Positions 36,054 to 45,031 are shown, counted from the first letter of the stretch. The stretch: DNA of 64,000 nt from CAYMPH01 sp964529415 (GCA_964529415.1 CAZGWD010000011.1:1-64000); one strand, 5' to 3'. The notes: generated from the sequence alone by a model not told the origin. Numbers and translations: made by a program.

Positions 36054-36902
36054 ATGAAATTCAGACAGGAAAAATGTTTTTTGATAATGTTTTCACTAAC
36101 AGGGATAATTTTTTCTTTATCCGGCTGTTCAGAAAAAAAACCTGAAATTAAAATTACTGAAATAAAACGCATAGTATCACTTTCTCCTTCAATAACAAAA
36201 CAGATAATTGACCTTGATGCTGCATCAATGCTCGTTGGAATAACATCATACTGCCCGAAAACACCAGGCGCAGTGATAGTCGGCAATCTGACGAATCCTG
36301 TATCTGAAACAATTTTGAATCTCAAACCGGATATAATTTTATCTTCTGATGAAGATTCTATTGTGCAGAAACTTTCCGCTCTTGAAAATACAGGCATAAG
36401 GGTATACAAGTTTAAAAAAAATATTTCGTTTGATGATATTATTTCAAACTATAAAGATCTGGGAAGGCTTATTGGAAAAAAGGAGTTAAGTCTTAAAAAA
36501 GCGGAGAAATATTTAAAAAAAAGATTGAGCCTTGTAATCAAACCAATAAAATTTAAAGCAGCTTTTTTTATTTCACACAGGCCTCTGATCCCTGCAGCAT
36601 CAAAAACCTATATTAATGGAATCTTGAATGATTGCGGTCTTGAGAATATATATAAAGACTTAAATGTGCAGTATCCTGTTATCTCCATTGAAACAATTGT
36701 TAAAAGCAATCCGGATTTTATTTTTTCAATGAATTCAGGGCAGGATGATTTTTTTAAAAAGCATCTTGAGAAATTTGATATTTCAGCTGTTAAAAACCGG
36801 AGGCTTTTCTACGTTGAACCCGATCATGTTTCTTCATATGCACCCTCGGATTACATAGACGCGGTTATTGAAATTAAAAATTTTATAAAAAACAAAAAAT
36901 GA
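36054..36902 (+). CDS. BtuF/FhuD-like ABC importer substrate-binding lipoprotein
   Basis: 282 residues from ATG 36054 (GGG 6 bp upstream). An in-frame ATG at 35946 would add 36 residues translated from a dispersed repeat, which I reject. Signal peptide with lipobox FSLSGC, so the protein is lipid-anchored. The core begins KRIVSLSPSITKQIIDLDAA, then LVGITSYCPKTPG and LKPDIILSS, as in BtuF and related class III binding proteins for cobalamin, heme or Fe-siderophores. The permease start overlaps its stop by 4 bp. No cobalamin riboswitch was seen upstream. Confidence 0.88.
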   Translation: MKFRQEKCFLIMFSLTGIIFSLSGCSEKKPEIKITEIKRIVSLSPSITKQIIDLDAASMLVGITSYCPKTPGAVIVGNLTNPVSETILNLKPDIILSSDEDSIVQKLSALENTGIRVYKFKKNISFDDIISNYKDLGRLIGKKELSLKKAEKYLKKRLSLVIKPIKFKAAFFISHRPLIPAASKTYINGILNDCGLENIYKDLNVQYPVISIETIVKSNPDFIFSMNSGQDDFFKKHLEKFDISAVKNRRLFYVEPDHVSSYAPSDYIDAVIEIKNFIKNKK

Positions 36903-37867
36903 AAACATCTGTAAAATTTTTAATTCTGATCCTGATGTCGATATTTTCAATATCAGCATCATTGCTCACAGGTACGGATTTTTTCAGCATTGACAGGCTG
37001 CTATGTGTAATCAACCCGGATTCATTTTCTGAATGTAGAATAATAAATCACCTGCGTGTTCCCAGAGTTATGCTTGCTTTTTCTGTCGGTGCAGCATTGT
37101 CAGTCAGCGGGGCAGTATTCCAGGCATTATTCAGAAATGCTCTTGCGGAGCCTTATATACTTGGCGTTTCAGGAGGAGCAGCTTTCGGAACTGCAGTCGG
37201 CGTGCTGTTTTTTCATGCAATACCGGTTCTGATATTTTCCGGTACAGGAAGTTTTATAGCTGTGATTTCAGTATATATATTCTCATTGAAAAGCCGGTTT
37301 GGTTCAAGCGGGCTTATTCTGTCCGGAATGTCATTGAGTTTCATACTGTCATCTTCAGTTCTTCTTCTGTATTCCTTTTCAAGATCGGATCAGATGCATA
37401 AAGCGGTGATGTGGATGCTTGGTGATTTTTCATCATCTTCGGATTATACTGCAGGAGTTTATACTGTTATAATAATTATTCTTTCTTTTGTTATCATGCT
37501 GCTGCCGCGGCATCTCAATATCATTTCTTTTGGAGATAATTTTTCAAAAACACTCGGCGTTTCAAAATATGCAGCTGTTATTCTTTTTTTTACTGCATCA
37601 GCATGCGCTGCAGTTACAGTATCCGCAGCCGGCGTCATAGGATTTGTTGGTTTAATTGTCCCTCATTCAATGAGAAAAATATTTACAGCAGACCACAGAC
37701 TTTTGCTGCCTGCATCATTTCTTGGTGGAGGAATTTTCCTTACCCTATCAGATGCGCTCGGCCGTTTTATAATTCCGCCTTATGAAATTCCTGTTGGCAT
37801 TATAACTGGATTTATCGGCGGTATATTTTTTCTTGTACTTACACTTACAGGCAGGCGCGGTATATGA
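36899..37867 (+). CDS. FecCD/BtuC-type ABC permease
   Basis: 322 residues, about nine to ten helices. Family segments: RIINHLRVPRVMLAFSVGAA, LSVSGAVFQALFRNALAEPY, ILGVSGGAAFGTAVG, MLGDFSSS and VSAAGVIGFVGLIVPHSMRK (cytoplasmic coupling helix to the ATPase). Imports cobalamin, heme or ferric siderophores. Overlaps both neighbours by 4 bp. Confidence 0.94.
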   Translation: MKTSVKFLILILMSIFSISASLLTGTDFFSIDRLLCVINPDSFSECRIINHLRVPRVMLAFSVGAALSVSGAVFQALFRNALAEPYILGVSGGAAFGTAVGVLFFHAIPVLIFSGTGSFIAVISVYIFSLKSRFGSSGLILSGMSLSFILSSSVLLLYSFSRSDQMHKAVMWMLGDFSSSSDYTAGVYTVIIIILSFVIMLLPRHLNIISFGDNFSKTLGVSKYAAVILFFTASACAAVTVSAAGVIGFVGLIVPHSMRKIFTADHRLLLPASFLGGGIFLTLSDALGRFIIPPYEIPVGIITGFIGGIFFLVLTLTGRRGI

Positions 37868-38667
37868 ATCTTTTTAATCTGGAAAATGTTTATGCCGGAT
37901 ATGGATCTTCACCGGTAATAAAAAAAATTTTCCTTTCAGTTGAAAAGGGAGAATTCATTTCGATAATCGGCCCGAACGGTTCAGGAAAAAGCACTCTTCT
38001 AATGACAATTTCCGGACAGATAAAGCCGATATCAGGAAATGTTTTTTATAAAAAACTTCCTATCGAATCATACAGAAAAAAGAATCTTGCAAAAGAATTT
38101 TCCTTTATACATACATCTCTTGAGGATTCAGCGCCATTTACTGTATTTGAATTTGTTTCCATGGGGCTGTTCCCGTTCAGAAAAATGTTTAATTTCAGTT
38201 CAAAAGATGATATTTATCTTATTGATGAAGCTCTTGAAATGACAGATATTTCACATCTTGGAAAACGACTTTTAACAGAACTTTCTGCAGGCGAAAGGCA
38301 GCTTGCTCTGCTTGCGCAGTCACTTGTTCAGAATAAAGATATTATTCTGATGGATGAACCTGTTTCACACCTTGATGTAAAGCATACAACAGATTTCATG
38401 GATATTCTATACAGATTAAATGAAAACGGTTCAACAATAATATCAATTCTTCATGATATCAATATTGCTTCGGATTACAGCCAGAGAATTATCGGCTTAA
38501 AAGACGGGGAAATTTTCTTCAGCGGTTCTCCGGAAAAAGTAATTAAATATAAACTGATTGAAAAACTTTTCGGAACTGTGTGTGTTGTGCTTGAAAATCC
38601 TATATCTGGAAAACCTTTTGCTTATAGTGTACCGGAACACGCTGTAAAAAATAAATTAAAGAAATAG
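37864..38667 (+). CDS. ABC importer ATPase (BtuD/FepC type)
   Basis: 267 residues. Walker A IIGPNGSGKSTLLMTI, Q-loop region replaced by FIHTSLEDSAPFTVFEF (His in the usual Gln place), signature LSAGERQLALLAQ, Walker B IILMDEPVSHLD, H-loop SILHDINIA. Third gene of the binding protein / permease / ATPase operon. The variant Q-loop is unusual. Confidence 0.93.
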   Translation: MNLFNLENVYAGYGSSPVIKKIFLSVEKGEFISIIGPNGSGKSTLLMTISGQIKPISGNVFYKKLPIESYRKKNLAKEFSFIHTSLEDSAPFTVFEFVSMGLFPFRKMFNFSSKDDIYLIDEALEMTDISHLGKRLLTELSAGERQLALLAQSLVQNKDIILMDEPVSHLDVKHTTDFMDILYRLNENGSTIISILHDINIASDYSQRIIGLKDGEIFFSGSPEKVIKYKLIEKLFGTVCVVLENPISGKPFAYSVPEHAVKNKLKK

Positions 38668-38826
38668 AACGCGGATTGTTTATGATTTATTAAGATTTTA
38701 AAGGAATAGTTTTCAGTTTGATTTTTAAAAAATTGAATGATATGAATTGAAAATATTCATTTTTTAATCAGCGGGATGAATAAATACATACATCCCCCTT
38801 TGTTCTAATCAATAACTCTCCGGTTT

Positions 38827-38931
38827 TTAAATCCAGGCAAATGAATCTAAATAATCTTCAATAAATGAAATTGGAACCGGTCTTGTTACTGTGCATTCAT
38901 CATTCAGGCAAAAATTATATATATCTTTCAT
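38827..38931 (-). CDS. small ORF, 34 residues, unknown
   Basis: ATG at 38931 with AAGGAG 7 bp upstream, the best ribosome site for a short frame in this region. The peptide begins MKDIYNFCLNDECTVTRPVP and ends FIEDYLDSFAWI. It has two Cys five residues apart, a TRPVP turn and an acidic-aromatic tail; there is no signal peptide. No neighbour encodes a peptide-modifying enzyme. It could be a leader peptide, a small regulator, a modified-peptide precursor or a gene remnant. Existence as a translated gene is inferred only from the ribosome site. Confidence 0.4.
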   Translation of the reverse strand: MKDIYNFCLNDECTVTRPVPISFIEDYLDSFAWI

Positions 38932-39161
38932 TTTAATTCTCCTTGTTTAGTTTAGATGCTGCAATTTCAATATAATATAAAATTGTAAATAATCAATAAA
39001 TATTTGTCAAAACTAACAATATTTTATTAATTTATATTTAAACATCTCGAAATAATATTTGATTCCGGTTGAAAACAGGTAGAATTTTTTCAATAGAATT
39101 TATTGAAATTTCCTGAAATAAATCATAATCATCCGCGTTATATTCTTTTTTCTTTAAAATA

Positions 39162-39190
39162 AAAAAAGACGCCTGTTAGAGCGTCTTTTC
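39162..39190 (-). terminator. intrinsic terminator of flaA
   Basis: AAAAGACGC (39165-39173), 8-nt loop, GCGTCTTTT (39182-39190). On the minus strand the stem is followed by a run of T, 25 bp past the flaA stop. Confidence 0.85.
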
Positions 39191-39212
39191 ATTTAGTTTA
39201 TTTAATTAAATT

Positions 39213-39929
39213 CTACCAGTCGTCGCTTTGTCTGTCAGCATATTTATCCCTTACAGTTGCTGATATATCATCAATATAAATGTAGTGCCAGATAGGCAGT
39301 CTTGACTGATTTCCAGGTCTGTATTGAATTTCTTTAATCTGAATATTTGACTTCTGGTTTAAATATTCATCCTGCTGTTTTACTGTGCTTAAAACAGGCA
39401 CTGTAATTTTTTTCCAGCCATTGAAGTCTACTATTGTAACTATAATTCTATGGTTTGTTCCGATGGAATCAACAAGGTTCATTGATATTTCGCCGGATAT
39501 TTTTTTTCCATAAACCCAGAATGATATTTCTTTACAGAACTTATCAATAATTAATGGTTTAGGCGGCTTAATTTTTAAAATATCACCTGATTTCCCGTAG
39601 ATTTTTATTCCAAGATATTTTTTAGAATTATTTGCAGGAGCAGGAAACTGATCCTTGATTGCTATGTTTGCTTTTAAATCAATATTTACATTGTTAATTT
39701 CAATATTTTTTTCATTATACAGAGAATCTTCGAAACTTTCTATTATTGCTTCACTGTAAACAGATTCTTTTTTTGAATCCTTGGCTTTTTTATCATCCTT
39801 GACAGCTGTATCTTTTTTATCTTCAGCAGCTGCTGGAGCTGAATCTTTTTTTTCTTTTTTATCTGTCTGTGCAATTATTGGAGCTGCCAGAATTACAGAT
39901 AAAATAAGAATAAACAATTTTTTGCTCAT
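39213..39929 (-). CDS. flaA: FlaA-type flagellar filament outer layer protein
   Basis: 238 residues. Signal peptide 1-20 (LFILILSVILAAPIIAQ), then a very Lys/Asp/Ala-rich linker ~21-55, then the FlaA domain. The family end is clear: EISFWVYGKKISGEISMNL, FNGWKKITVPV, YRPGNQSRLPIWHYIYIDDI and a VRDKYADRQSDDW terminus. FlaA coats the core filament of the periplasmic flagella and is confined to spirochaetes. Monocistronic, with GGAGG 6 bp before the ATG, its own promoter and terminator. The charged linker is longer than I expect for FlaA. No flagellin FlaB gene is nearby. Confidence 0.88.
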   Translation of the reverse strand: MSKKLFILILSVILAAPIIAQTDKKEKKDSAPAAAEDKKDTAVKDDKKAKDSKKESVYSEAIIESFEDSLYNEKNIEINNVNIDLKANIAIKDQFPAPANNSKKYLGIKIYGKSGDILKIKPPKPLIIDKFCKEISFWVYGKKISGEISMNLVDSIGTNHRIIVTIVDFNGWKKITVPVLSTVKQQDEYLNQKSNIQIKEIQYRPGNQSRLPIWHYIYIDDISATVRDKYADRQSDDW

Positions 39930-39965
39930 TTATATCCTCCGTGCTTAAATGCTTTGGTTAAGTAT

Positions 39966-39994
39966 ATTTTATAATAATGACTATGAAATGTCAA
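39966..39994 (-). promoter_or_regulatory. sigma70-type promoter of flaA
   Basis: On the minus strand TTGACA (39994-39989) and TAAAAT (39971-39966) are 17 bp apart. The leader would be about 30 nt. No FliA-type box was seen. Confidence 0.7.
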
Positions 39995-40129
39995 TAAAAA
40001 ATCCTATTCCGGATAATACATTAAAAAATAAACTTTGTTAAAGCTTTATATTTAATGCTGATTTTTTTATTTTTTATGAATCAATTAAATTAAAAAATTT
40101 TTTATTTTTTTATATCGATAAGAAACTAA

Positions 40130-40157
40130 TTGACACTATTCGGCTATGAAATAATTA
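40130..40157 (+). promoter_or_regulatory. possible fusA promoter
   Basis: TTGACA at 40130-40135; the best -10 is TAATTA at 40152-40157 after 16 bp. Weak -10, nearly 200 bp from the ATG. Confidence 0.35.
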
Positions 40158-40353
40158 TGCCAAATTACCTGAATATATGGTAGAAAATCAGTTTTTATCG
40201 GATAAATGGATAAATTCTGTTTTAAAAATATTGTTTTGATGAAATGTTTTTATGCTTAAAACACGGAAAAACACAATAATCAGACATATACTGAAAATAT
40301 TTTCAGAAAATAAAAAATTTAAAATATTAATAATTTAATTCGGGGGAAATTTT

Positions 40354-42438
40354 ATGTCTTTTCAGAAAGTAAGGAATATCGGTATTGCAGCTCACATTGA
40401 CGCTGGTAAAACAACAACAACAGAAAGAGTTCTGTTTTTCACCGGTAAAACAAGAAAAATGGGAGAAGTTCATGACGGTCAGGCCACCATGGATTTCATG
40501 AAACAGGAACAGGAAAGAGGAATTACAATCGCGTCAGCGGCAATATCAACTGAATGGAAAGATTATCAGATAAATATTATCGACACTCCCGGACACGTCG
40601 ATTTTACAATTGAAGTTGAAAGGTCTCTCAGGGTTATTGACGGCATGGTTGCACTATTTTGTGCAGTAGCCGGAGTTGAGCCTCAAAGTGAAACTGTGTG
40701 GAATCAGGCTGACAGATATAAAGTTCCTCGGTTTGCATTTGTAAATAAAATGGACAGAATCGGCGCGGATTTTTCTGAAGCTGTAGCTCAAATGGAAAAA
40801 TACCTTGATGCAAATCCAGTTGCAATTCATGTTCCAATGGGAGTTGAGGATACTTTTGAAGGCTGCATTGACGTTGTTTCTATGAAAGGTTATACCTTCA
40901 AAGATCTTGAAATGAATGAAATAGAAATTCCGGATGTTTATCTGGAAAAATCAAAAGAAACAAGAGCAATTCTGATTGAAAAACTTGCTGATTATAACGA
41001 TGAAATTATGCAGTTTTTTCTTGATGGAAAAGATGTGCCGAATGATCTCGTTAAAAGAGCTTTAAGGGAGGCGACACTCAAGCTGCTCGTAACGCCTGTT
41101 CTTTGCGGATCTTCATATAAAAATAAATGCGTTCATCTAATGCTTGATGCAGTTGTTGATTATCTTCCATCTCCAATTGATAAAGGCGCTGTAGTTGGTA
41201 TGGATATAAATGATTCTGAAAAAACACACAGCAGACATCCGTCAATTCATGATCCATTCTGTGCTCTTGCATTCAAGCTCATTACAGACCCTTATGTCGG
41301 TCAGCAGACATTCATTCGTGTTTATTCCGGCGTTCTTAAAAGCGGTATGGCAATAAGAAATACCACAAAGAACCAGGACGAGAGAATTGGAAGGATTCTT
41401 AAAATCCGCGCTAAAGACAGAGAAGATATTGAGCAGGCATTGCCAGGAGATATTGTTGCCCTTATTGGAATGAAATTTACAAAAACCGGCGATACCTTAT
41501 GTGATATGAAAAGCCCGTTGATTCTTGAATCGATTCATATACCGCCTGCAGTTATAGAATTAAAAGTAAGCCCTGAGACAAAAAAAGAAGATGAAAAACT
41601 CGGCGTTGCACTGAGAAAACTTGCAAATGAGGATCCATCTTTCCATGTAAGATTTGATAATGAAACAAGTGAAACAGTTATTTCAGGAATGGGAGAGCTT
41701 CATCTTGAGATCATTATAGACAGGCTTAAGCATGAATTTGGAGTTGAAGCTATTGTTGGCGAGCCTGCAGTTGCTTTCAGGGAAACAATAACTACAGAAG
41801 TAGAGCATGTTTATAAGCATGTTAAACAGACTGGCGGTAAAGGCCAGTATGCCCATACAGTAATGAGAGTTGAACCGAATCCGGATAAAGGATATGAATT
41901 TATTGATCATATTAAAGGCGGGGCTATTCCATCTGAATTTATTCCTTCAGTGCAGAAAGGTATATTGTCTGCTATAGAAGATGGTGTACTTGGCGGATTT
42001 CCTGTTGTTGATGTTCGAGTTACTCTGCTGGATGGAAGCTTTCACCCGGTAGACTCATCGGATATGGCATTCAGAACATGTTCTGCAATATGTTTTAAAG
42101 AGGCATTCCTTAAAGCAGGAGCTATCCTTCTCGAGCCTGTTATGAAAATTGAAGTTAATACTCCGGATGATTATATCGGTGAGGTTGTAGGAGACCTGAA
42201 CAGAAGAAGAGGCCGCATTGAATCAATGAGAAGGCACAGAAAAGGCTCTCAAAAAGTAAATGGCTTTGTCCCTCTGATGGAAATGTTCGGTTACGCAACA
42301 CAGCTTAGAAGCTTATCTTCAGGAAGAGCAAATTATTCTATGGAATTTCACAAGTATCTGCAGGTTAATAAGGATACACAGGAAAAAGTTCTAAAGGCAA
42401 TAGCTGAAAAGAAAAAGGAAAAACAAGCTAATAAATAA
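40354..42438 (+). CDS. fusA: elongation factor G
   Basis: 694 residues, five EF-G domains. GTPase motifs: IAAHIDAGKTTTTERVLF (G1), RGITIASAA (switch I), DTPGHVDFTIEVERSL (G3) and NKMDRIGADF (G4). Domain IV/V: DLNRRRGRIESMRRHRKGSQ and MEMFGYATQLRSLSSGRANY. In most EF-Gs the domain V entry reads close to DLNRRRGxIxGM, so the basic RRHRKGSQ segment is divergent. This could be the spirochaete spdEFG type related to mitochondrial EF-G1. Stand-alone here, not in an rpsL-rpsG-tuf operon. GGGGG ribosome site. Confidence 0.95.
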   Translation: MSFQKVRNIGIAAHIDAGKTTTTERVLFFTGKTRKMGEVHDGQATMDFMKQEQERGITIASAAISTEWKDYQINIIDTPGHVDFTIEVERSLRVIDGMVALFCAVAGVEPQSETVWNQADRYKVPRFAFVNKMDRIGADFSEAVAQMEKYLDANPVAIHVPMGVEDTFEGCIDVVSMKGYTFKDLEMNEIEIPDVYLEKSKETRAILIEKLADYNDEIMQFFLDGKDVPNDLVKRALREATLKLLVTPVLCGSSYKNKCVHLMLDAVVDYLPSPIDKGAVVGMDINDSEKTHSRHPSIHDPFCALAFKLITDPYVGQQTFIRVYSGVLKSGMAIRNTTKNQDERIGRILKIRAKDREDIEQALPGDIVALIGMKFTKTGDTLCDMKSPLILESIHIPPAVIELKVSPETKKEDEKLGVALRKLANEDPSFHVRFDNETSETVISGMGELHLEIIIDRLKHEFGVEAIVGEPAVAFRETITTEVEHVYKHVKQTGGKGQYAHTVMRVEPNPDKGYEFIDHIKGGAIPSEFIPSVQKGILSAIEDGVLGGFPVVDVRVTLLDGSFHPVDSSDMAFRTCSAICFKEAFLKAGAILLEPVMKIEVNTPDDYIGEVVGDLNRRRGRIESMRRHRKGSQKVNGFVPLMEMFGYATQLRSLSSGRANYSMEFHKYLQVNKDTQEKVLKAIAEKKKEKQANK

Positions 42439-42453
42439 TTCTGATGTTATATA

Positions 42454-42492
42454 AAAAAAGAAACCCCCGGAAATTCCGGGGGTTTCTTTTTT
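42454..42492. terminator. strong bidirectional terminator after fusA
   Basis: GAAACCCCCGGAA / TTCCGGGGGTTTC (42460-42486) forms a 13-bp stem with A-run before and T-run after, so it works both ways: for fusA and for the convergent DtxR-type gene that ends at 42503. Confidence 0.95.
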
Positions 42493-42502
42493 GTATTTTT
42501 AT

Positions 42503-42967
42503 TTAATTTTTAAGTATTGTTTCTATTTTTTTAATCCATTCGCGGTTTTGTTTCTTTTCTTCTTTATAGAACTCAAGAAATTTATGGATCTGCCCGCATG
42601 TCCTGGGTTGAAGCGTATGTTCCACTTTACAGGCTTCTATATCTGCCGTAGAAAAATCCATTGAAAGTACAGTTGTAAAAAATTCCGAAAGGCAAATATG
42701 TTTTCTGCAGACATTTTCCGCAGTTTCAAGGCCTTTCTCTGTAAGTTCAACATATCCGTATTTTTCATATTCAATCAATTTGAGATCTTTCAGTTTGTTG
42801 AGTGCAGCAGTTACACTCGGCATTTTAATTTTAAGATTTTTAGCTATGTCTTTTACTCTAACAACCTTGTTTTGTCTGGCAAGTGTTGCAATAGACTCCA
42901 TATAATCTTCCATGTTTGAAGTTAGACCGGTTTCTGCATATAGATTATTAATTTTTGAACTTGGCAT
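42503..42967 (-). CDS. DtxR/MntR-family metal-dependent transcriptional repressor
   Basis: 154 residues from ATG 42967 (GAGGA 8 bp upstream); a longer frame opens at 43063 but lacks a ribosome site. Winged helix ~12-70 (NMEDYMESIATLARQ, VKDIAKNLKIKMPSVTAAL) and dimer/metal domain 75-154 with CRKHICLSEFF and EACKVEHTLQP. The Cys in EACxxEH corresponds to the DtxR/IdeR primary site, where MntR has an acidic residue, so iron is the more likely effector. No SH3 domain. It lies 96 bp after ComEC on the same strand. Possible targets include the importer at 36054-38667. Confidence 0.9.
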   Translation of the reverse strand: MPSSKINNLYAETGLTSNMEDYMESIATLARQNKVVRVKDIAKNLKIKMPSVTAALNKLKDLKLIEYEKYGYVELTEKGLETAENVCRKHICLSEFFTTVLSMDFSTADIEACKVEHTLQPRTCGQIHKFLEFYKEEKKQNREWIKKIETILKN

Positions 42968-43062
42968 AATTTTTTCCTCTATAATGTAGATTTTTTTCAA
43001 AATGTAAAGATTGTCAAATATTTTAATGGTTTCCTCTAAAAAATAGTATTTATCAAAAACCA

Positions 43063-45012
43063 TTAAAAAGAAATAATTTCAGCATTAAAATGCGAAAAGT
43101 CATTGTTTTCACTAATTTTTTTATAGCTTTCATGAATAGATTTTATGTAATCCGGAGGGTTTTTAAAATTAACAGTTTCAAGCTGTATGTTATCTGTATC
43201 TAAAATTTTTATAAAGCTTTCAAGGCTTCTGGAAAACCTGTAGTCTGAAGACATGTAGCATTTTGAAATAAGAATATTTTTTGAAATAAACGAATAGGAA
43301 TTTAAATTTTTATAATCTGCTTTGGAAAGAATCAGGTCAATTCTATTGATATTTTTTTTATTGATCCAGTCTGTTATTTTTTTTGAAAACTCAAAATCGT
43401 AAATATCGCCAGTGAGCGTGTATCCGATAGGTCCATGGATTAGAGCTGCGTATTTTCCATCCTTATGAAATATAATATCTTTTTTTGATTCTTCAGAAGA
43501 AACTCCACCGGAAAAAACAAACATGAGATAAAATCCTGAAATTATTGCTGCAGGAGCTGCGGTTTTAGTTTTAATCAATGGTATCAGGGGAATAAGAGTC
43601 AGTAAAAATGATATCATGAGTAATGGATTAAAACTTCCGGAATAGAAATGCCAGTTTCTGTCTGCCATGAAAATAATAAACCCGTTATTGATATGGAGGA
43701 TTATATCAGTTAGATTTCCAATAAAACCTGCAGCAAGCGGACTGATATAGTATATTATAATACCTGCAAGAGATGAATATATTGCAGCAGTAATCAGCGG
43801 TATTGCTATCAGATTCGTAGCGATACCGGCAAGATTTATCTGTCCCATTTGTATCAGAATTATTGGTAAAACAAAAACCTGCGCTGAAAGCGTTAGAGAT
43901 GCTGAATTTCTAATATATTCCGGGAGGCGGGCAAGAGATTCCCTGTATAAATTATAAAACAGGATTATTCCAAACGTTGCTGCATAGGTAAGCTGGAATC
44001 CGGGATTGAAAATTTCGTAAGGGTAAAGCATTAAAATAACTGAGGCGGATAGGAAAAGCGTGTTGAATATGTTTTTGTCAAATCCGAAAGAAAACTGGAA
44101 TGTGAAAATCCCAAACATTACGCAGGCTCGCAGAAGCGAAACAGGCATTTCCGAGAGATAAAAATAGAAACAAACAGCTGCTAAGGCTGCAGCAAGAGAT
44201 ATGCTTTTTTTGAGGCGTATGAGAGAAAATATAAATAGCGGTGCAGCTGCGATTATTGCGACATTAAATCCAGAAGCTGCTAATATATGAAGCACTCCGG
44301 CTTTCTTGTAATTCTGAATTGTTTCTTTATCTGCATAATTTTTATTTCCGAAATAAAGCGCTTTTAAAAATGATGATGAGTTTTTTTCAAAGGTTTTATC
44401 CATAATAGTATATATAGCATCAAGTGTTCTTTGTCTGAAACTATCCCGGTTTTTTTTAGTTATTTCAATATCAGAGGATCTGATTTTTGCAGTATAAGTA
44501 ATCCCTCTCATTAATAGCCTGTTTTCGAAATCGGTTCTATCTTTTTTATCCTTCCCGATATAACGCAGGTTTGATTTTAAAATGATTTCATCTTCAGCGG
44601 AAATAATGTTATAATCATCTATATATGCAGAGATTAAAATTTTTCTGCCATTTATTTGAGATGAAAGAATTAATTCGTGGCTGTATCTTCCCATAGAAGC
44701 AGTTTCGACAGTACATTTAATCTTTTCATCGCGGATCACATTAATATCAGAATTGGAAATTGCATTATTCTGAAAAAAAATGAATGCTGCTGATAAAAAT
44801 GAAATAATAAGCAGCATTGCAAGCATTTCTGAATTTTTCCAGGTTTGATCGGATGGATTTTTAATAGAGTTTTTATAAACAAGCGGAACAGATGCAATGG
44901 CAAAAATTGTAGTAATGATTCCCTGTATGATTGTATTGCAGTTAAAATTAATTCCAAAAGAAAGAAGAATCGCTCCTGTAATAAAGAGGGTTAAGGAGAG
45001 AGACGGGCTCAT
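43063..45012 (-). CDS. comEC: ComEC/Rec2-family membrane protein with degenerate C-terminal domain
   Basis: 649 residues from ATG 45012; an in-frame TTG at 45045 overlaps the previous gene and cannot be excluded. N-terminal helices, a DUF4131-like OB region ~80-160, then the competence core with YKKAGVLHILAASGFNVAII and NPGFQLTYAATFGIILFY, 8-10 helices. ComEC forms the inner-membrane channel for single-stranded DNA during transformation. The C-terminal ~130 residues have the size and place of the metallo-beta-lactamase domain but show no HxHxDH motif, so the nuclease is lost or reduced. No comEA or pilus genes here. Confidence 0.87.
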   Translation of the reverse strand: MSPSLSLTLFITGAILLSFGINFNCNTIIQGIITTIFAIASVPLVYKNSIKNPSDQTWKNSEMLAMLLIISFLSAAFIFFQNNAISNSDINVIRDEKIKCTVETASMGRYSHELILSSQINGRKILISAYIDDYNIISAEDEIILKSNLRYIGKDKKDRTDFENRLLMRGITYTAKIRSSDIEITKKNRDSFRQRTLDAIYTIMDKTFEKNSSSFLKALYFGNKNYADKETIQNYKKAGVLHILAASGFNVAIIAAAPLFIFSLIRLKKSISLAAALAAVCFYFYLSEMPVSLLRACVMFGIFTFQFSFGFDKNIFNTLFLSASVILMLYPYEIFNPGFQLTYAATFGIILFYNLYRESLARLPEYIRNSASLTLSAQVFVLPIILIQMGQINLAGIATNLIAIPLITAAIYSSLAGIIIYYISPLAAGFIGNLTDIILHINNGFIIFMADRNWHFYSGSFNPLLMISFLLTLIPLIPLIKTKTAAPAAIISGFYLMFVFSGGVSSEESKKDIIFHKDGKYAALIHGPIGYTLTGDIYDFEFSKKITDWINKKNINRIDLILSKADYKNLNSYSFISKNILISKCYMSSDYRFSRSLESFIKILDTDNIQLETVNFKNPPDYIKSIHESYKKISENNDFSHFNAEIISF

Positions 45013-45031
45013 CAGCCTCAAGTATATTTTT

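Larger units (their letters stand above)
38668..39212. other. 545-bp region between the ABC operon and flaA
   Basis: Contains the small minus-strand frame 38827-38931 and the flaA terminator 39162-39190. The rest is AT-rich with no other supported gene. No intrinsic terminator is evident right after the ABC operon. Confidence 0.55.
39930..40353. other. 424-bp divergent intergenic region between flaA and fusA
   Basis: Very AT-rich. Holds the flaA promoter (39966-39994, minus) and a possible fusA promoter (40130-40157). No gene with a ribosome site was found; fusA would have a leader of nearly 200 nt. Confidence 0.55.
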
